From Allomyces macrogynus ATCC 38327 (taxonomy: Eukaryota > Blastocladiomycota > Blastocladiomycetes > Blastocladiales > Blastocladiaceae), in assembly GCA_000151295.1 (NCBI GenBank), contig GG745348.1:172117-187471 (forward strand): DNA of 15,355 nucleotides, in the 5' to 3' direction. A model generated the notes under the pieces. The model did not search any database. It was given only the letters and a program-made list of their open reading frames with translations, and was not told where the DNA came from. Every line of letters starts with the position of its first letter. The first letter of the stretch is position 1. A program made the translations under genes and the position numbers. Positions 1-8,310 of this stretch are shown one piece after another.

Positions 1-8
1 TCCTGAGA

Positions 9-26
9 GGGGGGGGGGGGGGGGGG
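9..26. repeat. Poly-G run (18 bases)
   Basis: A pure run of 18 G lies near the left edge. It may be real low-complexity DNA or an assembly-edge artefact. Nothing else was recognised in bases 1-203, which lie downstream of the methyltransferase fragment. Confidence 0.9.
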
Positions 27-203
27 ATCTGCTGCACTGGCCGGGGAGGCAGGGAGGCGCGCCGGTGAAGACGTTTCTGGTGCGCTCTGGCGGGCAGTGG
101 GGTCCCGGAGCGACTGCGAAAGAAAACGAACAAAGACGACGTTGGCCAGTCGACGGCTACACCCAAACAACTTTTTATCACCTCTACACACCAAAACAAT
201 ATC

Positions 204-565
204 TCACCACTTGAGCTCGTGGTTCGAGTACACTTTATAATACCCGCCATCGGAGCGCGCGGACATGCGCGCTCCGTCCACGATCATCCACCGTATCGCC
301 TCCTCAAACAAGTGCACCTCGTTGGCGTACCGCACACGCATCGGCAAGACCACCACCACCTCCGCGCCCTCATTCGCACACGCGGCTTTCACCGCCGCCG
401 CAAACAGCGCGACCGCAGCCGGCTCGTAAATCACGTCCGCTGCCAGGACCACATCCGCACACCCCCTGAACTCCGCCGCGCGATCATCCCTCTGCAGCGC
501 CCAATTCCAATCAAACTGCTTGACCTGCGCATGTGGTGCATTCACGGCCGCGTTCTCCGCCAACT
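204..565 (-). pseudogene. C-terminal exon of a METTL21/FAM86-type protein methyltransferase, 5' part missing
   Basis: The frame ends at a TGA (204-206) and reads back to about 563-565. It begins with ELAENAAVN, the motif after the SAM-binding site in class I methyltransferases of the Methyltransf_16 family, followed by QFDWNW and then ADVVLAADVIYEP, the post-motif carrying the D-x-x-Y of METTL21/FAM86 enzymes. The fragment closes with YYKVYSNHELKW. Known members methylate lysines of chaperones, eEF2 or eEF1A; the substrate here cannot be told. The frame opens at TTG, not ATG, and an in-frame TGA lies a short way upstream, so a splice acceptor at 564-566 is likely. The glycine-rich motif I (ELGAGTG type) should lie about 25-30 residues upstream, but I could not find it in any frame up to 2.5 kb. 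Either a distant exon is involved or the gene is truncated beside the relic island. Confidence 0.7.
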
Positions 566-930
566 CTTGGCGGCGCGGTGCGTGGTGGGGCCGCGGCGAA
601 GAGGTGTGCCGAGGTCAGCGGTGGGGCCGGGTCGGTATCGGGATCGCAGGGTGCGGACTTGATGGTGGGAGTGCTGCTGTTGTCGCTCCTGGTGGTTGGT
701 GCAGGCTTGGTCGAGGCATGATCGACGGGCGCGCCGGACCACGCGGCGTTTGGCGGCGGCAAGGATGGACGATATGTGCGCATGTAGTGCAGCAAGTTGC
801 GAGCGCGTGGAGAGGACGCGCGGGGCGATTTGGATGATGTCGATGATGATCGGCCGCATGGTCGAGATATGTTGTTACATTGGGATTAAGAAGCATCAAA
901 CTCAACTACCAACCAAAAGCACCAATTTGA
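566..930. other. GC-rich stretch without a recognisable gene
   Basis: Minus-strand frames are open here and rich in Pro, Thr, Arg and Ala. One starts at an ATG at 859 (MRPIIIDIIQIAPRVLSTRS) and could be an N-terminal exon of the methyltransferase, but no family motif is visible and no splice pair rejoins the 204-565 exon convincingly. I see no other feature. Confidence 0.4.
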
Positions 931-1496
931 TGCTCTCCAAGACTCCAACCGCAACAGCCGCAACGACTGGAGGGGGAGCAGCAGGAATTTACGGATGCAA
1001 TTGAGCGCATGCCGGGCGAAACACGCTGTTGGGAATATGATGAAATAATCGAAAATGAAGCTTGAGCGGGATGTCAACAGCAGCAAAGACAGGAGAGCCA
1101 TCCTGAAGGAACATGCTTCGTCGTCTCATACCCTGCAGAGATCAGTTTCGACGAAGCTGAAATTCGCAGTCTGAGTGTTGGCATGGTATGGCCCAGCACC
1201 ATTCGTGATCATTCAATTCGTTCAGATGCTTGAGGACAAGCAATAGCATTGGCGCAAACCATGGATAATTGGCAAAACCGATATGACATGGGCGAGGACA
1301 TGCTTGCGCGCCACAAGCTACTCAATGCGATCTACTGCAAGTACATGGCGCCCAAGTGCAAGTGGATATGTGGCTGTTTATGGAAAACCTGACGCCTGAC
1401 CTCTACAAGTGCGCATTTGCATTGGCGGAGCGCTGGCATGAGACAGCATCAGTCGCCTCGATCTGGGACATCATGCACTCAATGAAGCTGACATTC

Positions 1497-1500
<4 letters not shown>
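931..1500 (+). pseudogene. Decayed coding sequence of unknown, possibly retroelement gag-like, origin
   Basis: One frame reads protein-like from 931 through EQQEFTDAIERMPGETRCWE, an in-frame TGA (1063-1065), then PAEISFDEAEIRSLSVGMVW, a second TGA (1231-1233), and MDNWQNRYDMGEDMLARHKL. Near 1345-1356 the protein-like reading jumps to another frame: MWLFMENLTPDLYKCAFALA, then ERWHETASVASIWDIMHSM. It ends where the (GT)n tract begins. The mixed charged and aromatic composition, with no low complexity, suggests a former protein. The size, absence of introns and placement in a GC-poorer island fit a retrotransposon Gag, but no zinc knuckle or other diagnostic motif is seen, so the family is unidentified. 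Confidence 0.45.
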
Positions 1501-1575
<75 letters not shown>

Positions 1576-1582
1576 GTGTGTG
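1500..1582. repeat. (GT)n dinucleotide microsatellite
   Basis: This is a perfect GT/TG tract from about 1500 to 1570, one C interruption at 1571, and then GT repeats to 1582. It interrupts the decayed coding sequence, so it probably expanded after the coding sequence lost function. The Cys-Val and Thr-His repeats read through it on either strand are artefacts. Confidence 0.97.
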
Positions 1583-1584
1583 CT

Positions 1585-2187
1585 TCATGTTTCTTTTAGT
1601 CTGTTTGGTGGGGACTGACCACATCTTTGTCGCTGCGACAGCTCATGCTTTAAGTCGTCCCAGGCAGTAGTAGTGCCAGATGGAAGACCAATGTGAGTGG
1701 CAATGTGGATCAGATCGGCTGGCTGAGGCATGTGCTGGACAGACATTGCTAGTGCCATATGGGGTGGGACACTGCACATGGCTGCAACAGTGGCAGCCAC
1801 AGCTGCAACAGCGCGGGGGTCCCCAGGCGCGGGGAATAGAGCGGGCATTGCAATTGCAGCAGAAACTGCAGCAGTAGCAGCAGCAGCAGCAGTGCATGGG
1901 TCGCCTGGCACAGGCATGACAGCTGCAGTGGTGGCAATCGCAGCTGCTCATGGGTCTCCAGGTGGGATGATCAGCATGGGTCCAGACATGGGGACGATAT
2001 TGGGCTTGAGCGCAACAGGAGCATTCCCAATCATCACAGTTGGGATGGCAGCAGCAATGGCTGCAACCAGGTTCTTACAAGAGCAGTGGCCGATTCTCTC
2101 CACCGCCAAACCGACCAGCGCAAGGAAAACCAGTAGGACGAGGAGATAATTAGTCGCGTTCGTCTTGGTATCTGTCTGATTTCGCAT
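1585..2187 (-). other. Ala-rich open frame with PGDP repeats and one internal stop; doubtful gene
   Basis: On the minus strand a frame starts at an ATG (2187) with MRNQTDTKTNATN, followed by a hydrophobic segment YLLVLLVFLALVGLAV that could be a signal anchor. It reaches a TGA at 1948-1950 and stays open in the same frame to 1585. The body has three alanine-rich blocks, each near a P-G-D-P motif (PPGDP, PVPGDP, PAPGDP), and ends with LIHIATHIGLPSGTTTAWDD. The opposite strand is also open across 1730-2149, as expected for GCA/TGC-rich low complexity. The hydrophobic N-terminus and the region after the repeats are the only gene-like parts. It may be a decayed gene or simply low-complexity DNA. 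Confidence 0.25.
1866..1893. repeat. Imperfect (GCA)n trinucleotide tract
   Basis: GCA/CAG repeats, interrupted by a TAG triplet in one phase, lie inside the alanine-rich block. Confidence 0.8.
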
Positions 2188-2536
2188 TGCACAAAGCCCT
2201 CATCCTTCATCCGTCCGCACTCCCTTCAATCTGTCGCTATTCCGTTCATTATATCATGAGGAAATCAATTTTGTTGGTTCGTGCTTGTCGTGCTTGTCGG
2301 TGCTCGAAGCAAACAAATCAAATCATGGAGACCGGTTCATCGGCACCATGCTCACGCTGTTCATCATGCTTTTTGTAACGCTCCATCGCACATACTGTTG
2401 CAAGCTCCATCGCTAATACATTACTCGCACGAGTAGTGAGTGGAGTGAGGATCAACAAACAACGTCATCAATAAATACCCATCTCGCTCCTGCGCGACAC
2501 ATCATGACACGACGCACGACGCGCGCCACGACCTCC
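2188..2536. other. Intergenic, no gene seen
   Basis: GC-poor sequence downstream of the G6PD-like gene (which reads leftwards). I see short accidental frames only, with no RNA gene or clear repeat. Confidence 0.6.
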
Positions 2537-3600
2537 TTAAGCGTCAGTGCGCGTATCCACAACTCCATGCCGCACCAACAACGCGCGCACCGCATCCTTC
2601 CCATCCGCGACACCCTCATCCACTTTCTGTTCCAACACCGCGCCGACAAGCTTCCTCGCTGCGTCCCCCAACTTAACATCTCCACAGACCACCTTCTCCA
2701 CATCCGCGTCGGCCCCCGTCCCCGCCGGCAGATCACAATGACACGCGGGCCCGCCCGCCGTCAGCGCGACATGCACCACCGGGTACCCGCCGTGCCCAAC
2801 GACCCGCACAACCAACTCGTTCCGCGGCGGCGGTTCCGCGAACAATCGGTGCGCGCCCGCGACTGCCGCCAGCTGGACGCGGATTTCAGTGACCACCTTG
2901 TCGCCGCTATGCGCCTCGAGAACGAGTGGGACCCCTGCCCACCGGTCATTATCGATCCGGACGACGCACGCGCACGCGTCGGCGTTCCCGACGGCGTCAT
3001 CGACCACGGCGCCGCGCAGAGCCTTGGCGCATTCGGCGCGCACGTCGTCGGAACGCAAGGTTACGGGCGTGTCCATGGCGAGGACCGCGAGGAGTGGGAC
3101 GAGACGCAACTCGAGTGTCGCCCGCGCCGGCGTGGGGGAGGTGGCGGAGACGTGGATCGCGGCAATGCACGTGCGGTCCCAGCGTGCGCGAGTAAGGGGT
3201 TCGCGAACCGCAGCGCGAGGAGGGTCGAGACGAGGTCCGTGTTTTGGGTCGACGCGATGGGCGGAGCAAAGACGAGGGGGGTCCATTGCGAGTCGGTCGA
3301 GCTGTCGTCGGTCGCGGAACTCGACGGGTGCGAGCTTGCCGGCGCGGCGTCGGTGGCGGGCGCAGGGGACGCGTGCAGGTCGGATGCGGGTGGGTGCGTC
3401 CTTGAGCCATGGCTGCAGGAAGGGTTGATGGATCGTCAGTCGTGGTGTTCTTGTTGGCAATGGCACTCACTTGAGCAAACGTACGGCGGCGATGACGGCG
3501 GCGCGGCCCACAGACGCTGCCACGCGCTCCACAGTCGGCTCTTGCGGCGCGGCCCCGCCGGCAGCGGGGGTGGGGTTGCTTGGTGTGCGTCGGTCGTCAT
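2537..3600 (-). pseudogene. Diverged, frameshifted glucose-6-phosphate dehydrogenase paralogue
   Basis: G6PD makes NADPH from glucose-6-phosphate in the oxidative pentose phosphate pathway. C-terminal-domain landmarks run in order: LRFANPLL, WDRTCIAAIHV, LAVLAMDTPVTLRSDDVRAE, RIDNDRWAGVPLVLEA, EIRVQL, RNELVVRV, then TAA (2537-2539). The last positions match the G6PD pattern VxNERWDGVPF...EVRLQF...RNELVIRV. Three things are missing: the N-terminal GASGDLA NADP-binding motif, the catalytic RIDHYLGKE (that place before LRFAN reads IASTQNTDLV), and the GKAL lysine (now SGDK). LRFAN and WDR are in different frames, with one base missing near 3181. A 58-base intron (3413-3470, GTGAGT...CTGCAG) joins an upstream segment, RVAASVGRAAVIAAVRLL, in the LRFAN frame. 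The ATG at 3600 is out of frame unless a base is added in the run at 3566-3570. A pseudogene or a non-catalytic paralogue is likely; the true start is uncertain. Confidence 0.75.
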
Positions 3601-4084
3601 GGTGTCGAGATCGGGTTGCCGATGTTTGTTGATGACCTTTGACGCTGCTGCTGGTCGGCCAACCTTAAGCGGAGAGCAACAATGGAGCGCTGCTTCAGTC
3701 TGTCACGCAAGGAGAGAGAAAGCGCACTCGCGGTTGCCCCATCTCGTCCTGCAGGCTCGTTGGTGGTTTATGTTGACCGGACGACGGCAAAGCGGTCGAA
3801 CGCGTCGGGATGGCGTCGGGTCGTCAGCAACCGCTTGGCGCGCTGACACATGCCGAACTCATGGTCGACAAGAATGCGGTTACTGCCGCCACGACGCCAC
3901 AGAGTGTTTTGCGGGGAGTTGATGAGAGTTGATGAGGCGGGACGGGCGACCATGACCTCATGGGCCGCGATCATGGTTCAGGTGCAACACGAAGAACAAA
4001 CGCAAGCCTGACCAGCTGGCGTGGCCCTGGTCCGACACGACGACGCGTTTTGTTTGCTGCCAGTTGCGACAAGATCGATCGTCC
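3601..4084. other. Divergent intergenic region (G6PD-like / ATG10)
   Basis: Moderately GC-rich with no convincing coding exon. A short tandem GTTGATGAGA / GTTGATGAGG lies near 3917-3937. It presumably holds the ATG10 promoter; no TATA-like or other recognisable site was picked out. Confidence 0.5.
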
Positions 4085-4873
4085 ATGACGACTGTTATGA
4101 CAAGCAGTACGACAGTGATTACCGCGGCCGGATACGCCGCTGCCGCGCGTCGGGTCGCTGAGCTGACACGAGACGCCGACGGCGCCGGCAACACCGTGTG
4201 GACGCTGCACGATGCCAACGCGACGCGGCCAGACCGCGTGTACTTGACGGCGCGTCGCGTATTGCCGGCTTCCGTGCCATCCGCACATGTGGGTACCAGG
4301 TCGGAATCCATGGACGACGATTTGGCCGTCAAATTTGACGAGTTCAACGCCGAGGAGCAAGCACTTGCGCCATCATCACCTGCCGAGTCGTGGTTGCAAT
4401 GGGAAATCCACGTCGTCTACCACACGGTCTACGCGTGCCCGGCGCTCTACTTTCGCGGCAGCGCGCTCGACGGGCGCGTTCTCGACGAAGCCGCGGCGGT
4501 GCAGGCGATCGAGCAGATCCGCGCGGCATCGCACCTGACCGCGCCCGTATCGGCCCGCAATGGGCCCGTTTGCGTCGGCGGTGGCGGCGGGGGTGCGCTC
4601 TACTCTCGTCAAGATCACAAAGCGGATCGGTTGAATGAATCCTGACGATGGTCTCTCTCTTGTCGCGTCTTGTAGCCTCACCCGGTTCTCGGCACGCCGT
4701 TCCTTTACCTGCACCCGTGCCAGACCCACGCACTGCTCGCGCCCATCCCCCGCCCGCCAAGTACGCAATTCACTGCACGCGCGCTCCTCACCTGGCTCAG
4801 CACCGTCGGCTCCGTGTTCGGCGGCCTCGTCTCGACCGCGCAATGGACGGCCGTCACCTCCGTCAACGAGTGA
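4085..4873 (+). CDS. ATG10: Autophagy-related E2-like conjugating enzyme ATG10 (two exons)
   Basis: ATG10 takes activated ATG12 from ATG7 and transfers it to ATG5, a step needed to build autophagosomes. Exon 1 starts at the ATG at 4085; an earlier TTG at 4064 is not a normal start. It contains TVWTLHDANA and, from about residue 103, WLQWEIHVVYHTVYACPALY, the conserved strand block of ATG10 (compare EYHIVYSxSYxVPVLYF), then DGRVLDEAA. Exon 2 is 4676-4873 after a TCTTGTAG acceptor: HPVLGTPFLYLHPCQT holds the catalytic Cys (codon 4718-4720) in the family's HPCxT motif, and LLTWLSTVGSVFGGLV matches the C-terminal WLSxVGPVVGL. The stop is TGA at 4871-4873. The donor is uncertain: GTATCG at 4547 and GTTTGC at 4568 both keep the frame, giving about 219 or 226 residues, close to the usual size. 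It converges with the PP6 gene. Confidence 0.9.
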
Positions 4874-4921
4874 AAATACCAAATCCGCAATAAAATCCTC
4901 TCCCCAATTCGGCCCAATCCA

Positions 4922-6439
4922 TCACATAAAGTACTGCCCGGCGCCGCGCGCCGGCGCATCGCGGCGTTCTTCCGGGACGGCATGGAAAATGGTAAAGTTG
5001 GCCTCGGAGAACTCGAGCGTGTCGTCAACCTTCATGATGGCGGCCACGTTGCCGCACCGGTAACAGTAGTTGGGCGCTGACCAGACGGTGACGAGGTTCT
5101 CGTCCGGGAACATGAACTTGTACCCTTCTTGCACGAGCTGGTGCGCGCGCGCGATCATGGTCAGGTTGTTGATGTGCACAAACTGGCAAAGGGGGTCAGG
5201 TGGTTAGTGTCGGCGGGAATGATTGTCGAGCGCGAACGTTTCTATACCTCGGACGTGACTTTGGCGCCAAACAACCATCCGGCACCGCGCGGCGAGACGG
5301 CCCATGTGTCGGTCTCGTCTGGGTCGGACCACATCAAATCTAAACATGAGTGAGGGGCATGAGTGGTCGAGCACCACGAAGGCGGGGCTCGATGGAAGGA
5401 GTCAAAACGCACCACAAAACGCGCCTTCGTGCGGGACCTCCTGGCACCGGTGGATCGTGCGGATCTGGTCGAGCGTGCGCACGTCGGGCGACAGGCCGCC
5501 GTGCACACACAAGACGCGGCCGTCAATAATCTACGACGAGATGAGGTTAGCGAGGGGCCGATGGGAACGGGGGAAACGAGCGAGAAAGATACGTACTGCG
5601 CCGAGCGCGAGGAGGTCGAACACTTGGCAGCACTGTTTCCAGACGTTGGCGTTGCCGTACTTGGTCTGGCACTCGTCTACGATTAAAAGAAGGTGAGGAT
5701 GGTCGAAATTGAGCAAATGAAAGAGAGAAGAAGAAGAAGGGAGTTTGGAAAACGAACCGAAGAACCCGTAGACTTGCGTGATTTGTCGGCTCTCGTGGTT
5801 GCCGCGCAATAATGTGATCTTGTCCGGGTATCTGGCGGAGAAGACGAATCAACAATCAATGACCAAATGAGGTGGAGAGTGGAAAGCGCTCGCCAGCACG
5901 TACTTGGCCTTGAGCACCATTAGCAGTGTCCATGACTCGAGCGAGTAGTAGCCCCGGTCGACAAAATCGCCCTACCGAACCCGCGAGTGTGCAATCAATC
6001 GTGGAACCGGAACCGGCCACTCAACCAACGTAAAGGAGTACGTACCATGAAAATATAGTTTGTTGATGGTACTTCGCCGCCAACGCGGAACAGCTCCATG
6101 AGATCGTAAAATTGGCCTGACGAAAGAAGGCGAGTCAGCGGCAATGACGCGGTGGGCGCGGACAAGGTGGATAACGCCGGACACACCATGAATATCGCCG
6201 CAAATCGTGACGGGCGCGCTGACGGGCTGAATGTTCGACTCTTCCATGAGCAGGCACTTGACCTGAGCGACATGCAACGCGGCAGGCAAACGTGACGGTC
6301 AGAAACGGGCGGAACGGCAGGTACGGCATCAACGACGGGTCCGAGCAAGCAGTACCATTTCGCACAACCGACGCATGTCGGCTTCGGCCAAGTACTGGCA
6401 CTGCTTGATCTGCTCGAGCCACTCGTCGGGTCCTGCCAT
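4922..6439 (-). CDS. PPP6C: Serine/threonine protein phosphatase PP6/Sit4 catalytic subunit (nine exons)
   Basis: This is a complete PP2A-family catalytic subunit. Exons on the minus strand are 6439-6356, 6262-6187, 6116-6046, 5971-5904, 5831-5758, 5676-5597, 5530-5413, 5339-5248 and 5182-4922. They sum to 924 bases, giving 307 residues (PP6 is about 305). All eight introns (65-93 bases) are GT-AG and every phase rejoins. Metal-binding motifs are GDIHG (50-54), GDFVDRG (78-84) and RGNHESR (109-115); CVHGGLSPD and [11 protein letters not shown] follow. [17 protein letters not shown] identifies the PP6/Sit4 branch; PP2A and PP4 have GYxFG at that place. In other fungi Sit4 works with SAP subunits in G1 progression, TOR signalling and trafficking. 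The protein ends QYFM, where the family almost always ends YFL with a methylatable terminal Leu. The gene is tail-to-tail with ATG10. Confidence 0.96.
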
Positions 6440-7241
6440 GGCTGCTAAAACTGGTGGTGGCGGGTACGGCGCGACAGGTGCGTTTGGTCCAAAATGAAAA
6501 GTGGTGGCGGGTGCTCGGGCAGTTGGCCTTAATCACCGAGCAGGGTCGTGCGGCGACGGCACGCGATGGGATTCAACCGTTGCCGGAAAAAAACGTCGTG
6601 CGGCGTTGCAGAAAAATGATCGTTGTTTCCTCGTCGCGTTGCCAAATTCGTTTGGCAATCAAGTCGCGCAGGCAAAGCTGGCGTGCAGCTTGTGGTCGGC
6701 TGGCTCACGCGGGGGGCCAATGGGATGGGATGCCGTCGCGCGCGTCGTTCGGCGGTAAGGGGGCGGCGCAGCGTCGTCGAGTCGCCGCAGAGTGGTGGTG
6801 CCGGATCAGGAGCGTAATGCGCGTGGTGGGCGCGCGCCGAGGTGGTTGCAGCGTGGTAGACGACTGCGGCAAAGTGCCGTCACGGCGCGCTCGTGTGTGC
6901 CTCCGTAAAGAATGCGCTTTGCCTCGCAGCTGCCGCTCTTTGTGCGCGCCGTGTCTCTCGCCAGCATCACGCGCCATGACGTGACCGCGGCGTGCACCTC
7001 GGGCGAGCCGCCAGCAGGCGGCTGACGCCTCATTGCGGCCACATGGTGCCAGACGGTAGCGCGCGACGGGGCACAACGGCGCGCAGATGATGTTGCCGAG
7101 GCCATCGTGCTGGGGGGCTCAAAGCCAACCCTTTTCCTCTTGCGCGGATTGTGGCCCACATTACCAACCCATCTCCAACGACTTGCGACTTGGCGCACTT
7201 GCTGCCACCTGCTCGACGAAGACAACACGCTCCGAACGAGA
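6440..7241. other. Divergent intergenic region (PP6 / MTHFS)
   Basis: About 800 GC-rich bases separate the two starts, which point away from each other, so both promoters must lie here. Open frames exist on both strands because of GC content, for example 6454-6984 (+), but they are Arg/Cys/Trp-rich without motifs. I found no RNA gene, repeat or recognisable regulatory box. Confidence 0.55.
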
Positions 7242-7960
7242 ATGACCTCCCCGACTGCCATTGCCACCGCCGCCATTACCGCCGCAACGACCGCCGCGAC
7301 CGCTGTAGCACCCAAGGCTGCCGTCTCGGCCATCATCGAGCAAAAGCGCGCGCTCCGCAAGCAGATCCGTGCCGCGCTCACGTCGCAACCTGCCGACGCA
7401 CGTATCCAAGCATCACGCCAGATCGCCATGCACCTGCTCGCCCTCCCGGCATGGCAGGCCGCGCACCACGTCGCCATTTTCCTGTCCATGGGGCACGAAG
7501 TGGACACGGCGCCGCTCGTCCAAGCGGCCTTTGACCAGGGCAAGCGCGTCTACGTGCCCGTGATTACGGGCCAGGCCATGGCCATGGTCCAGCTGCGCGA
7601 CCAGGCCGACTACGCGACCCTGCCCAAAGTCGCGTGGGGCATTCCGACACCGAGCGACCCCGAGAGCCGCGTGCACGCTGGGCTCAGCGAAAACGAGGCC
7701 ATGCTCGATCTGGTCGTGACGCCGGGCGTCGCGTTTGACCGCACGGGCCGCCGGATCGGGTACGGCAAGGGCTTCTTTGACCGTTTTTCACCAGCAAGAC
7801 CAATCTTGATACGACAATGCGCGTCGCAGTCGCGTTTGCCGACGTGCAGCTTGTTGACAAGGTCCCGACCGAGGACCACGATTTGCGCGTGCATGTGATC
7901 GCGACGGACAAGGGCGTGATTGACTGCCGAAGTTCTGCAATGGCGTCGAGCTTGGCGTGA
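7242..7960 (+). CDS. MTHFS: 5-formyltetrahydrofolate cyclo-ligase (MTHFS), one frameshift
   Basis: The enzyme uses ATP to convert 5-formyl-THF to 5,10-methenyl-THF, returning stored folate to one-carbon metabolism. The ATG at 7242 is followed by an Ala/Thr-rich leader of about 25 residues. Then come KRALRKQIR (nucleotide/substrate-contacting N-terminus), LSMGHEVDTAPL, GKRVYVPV, KVAWGIPTPSD, LDLVVTPGVAFD and RRIGYGKGFFDRF, all in family order. After residue about 182 the frame breaks at a five-T run (7784-7788). The next frame carries the expected C-terminal part, RVAVAFADVQLVDKVPTEDH, to a TGA at 7958-7960. With one more base the protein would be about 239 residues, near the family's roughly 200 plus leader. 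A sequencing deletion in the homopolymer is the simplest reason; a recent loss of function is possible. The leader is not clearly a mitochondrial signal. Confidence 0.9.
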
Positions 7961-8310
7961 GCAAATGGTTCCACGCGCACGTCCAGTTTTGCCACTCGAT
8001 TATTCGTTTTCCTCTGGATTTGTTGGGTGCCTGTGATAGCTTGTATTTTGCTCTCGATGACGCTCCATTTCTTTGGCTTTGGCGAGGTTCAAGTAAGAGA
8101 AAAATGTATTTGTCAAATTACCATTTCGTGGACACAACTGCACAGCAGCTGTTTTCACGACACGACTGGTTATGGTTGACGCCCAACGCGACCTCCACCG
8201 TCCAAAGAATCCGACAAGCATCGCGCTCACCCAACCCACCTCCTCCAAGCTGCAATCCAGCGCGCTGGTACCACGACCGCTCTGTCACCACCAACCACAA
8301 CCACAGAACT
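7961..8310. other. MTHFS downstream region entering the relic island, no gene seen
   Basis: The sequence becomes poorer in GC than the genes. One plus frame stays open (7957-8583) but the part before 8311 has no protein-like pattern. No terminal repeat or primer-binding site was recognised. Confidence 0.5.

Noticed and set aside
1063..1233. TGA read as an amino acid (altered code) in the relic at 931-1500
   Set aside because: ATG10, PP6, MTHFS and the methyltransferase exon all end at TGA where their families end, so TGA is a stop here.
1356..1670. Frame with a long Cys-Val repeat (and Thr-His on the other strand)
   Set aside because: Direct product of the GT microsatellite.
2504..3922. A 472-codon plus-strand frame
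   Set aside because: Antisense to the G6PD-like gene and its flank, Arg-rich, no domain pattern; the minus strand carries a recognisable family.
6806..7543. A 245-codon minus-strand frame overlapping the start of MTHFS
   Set aside because: Antisense shadow of MTHFS plus its leader, with no motif.
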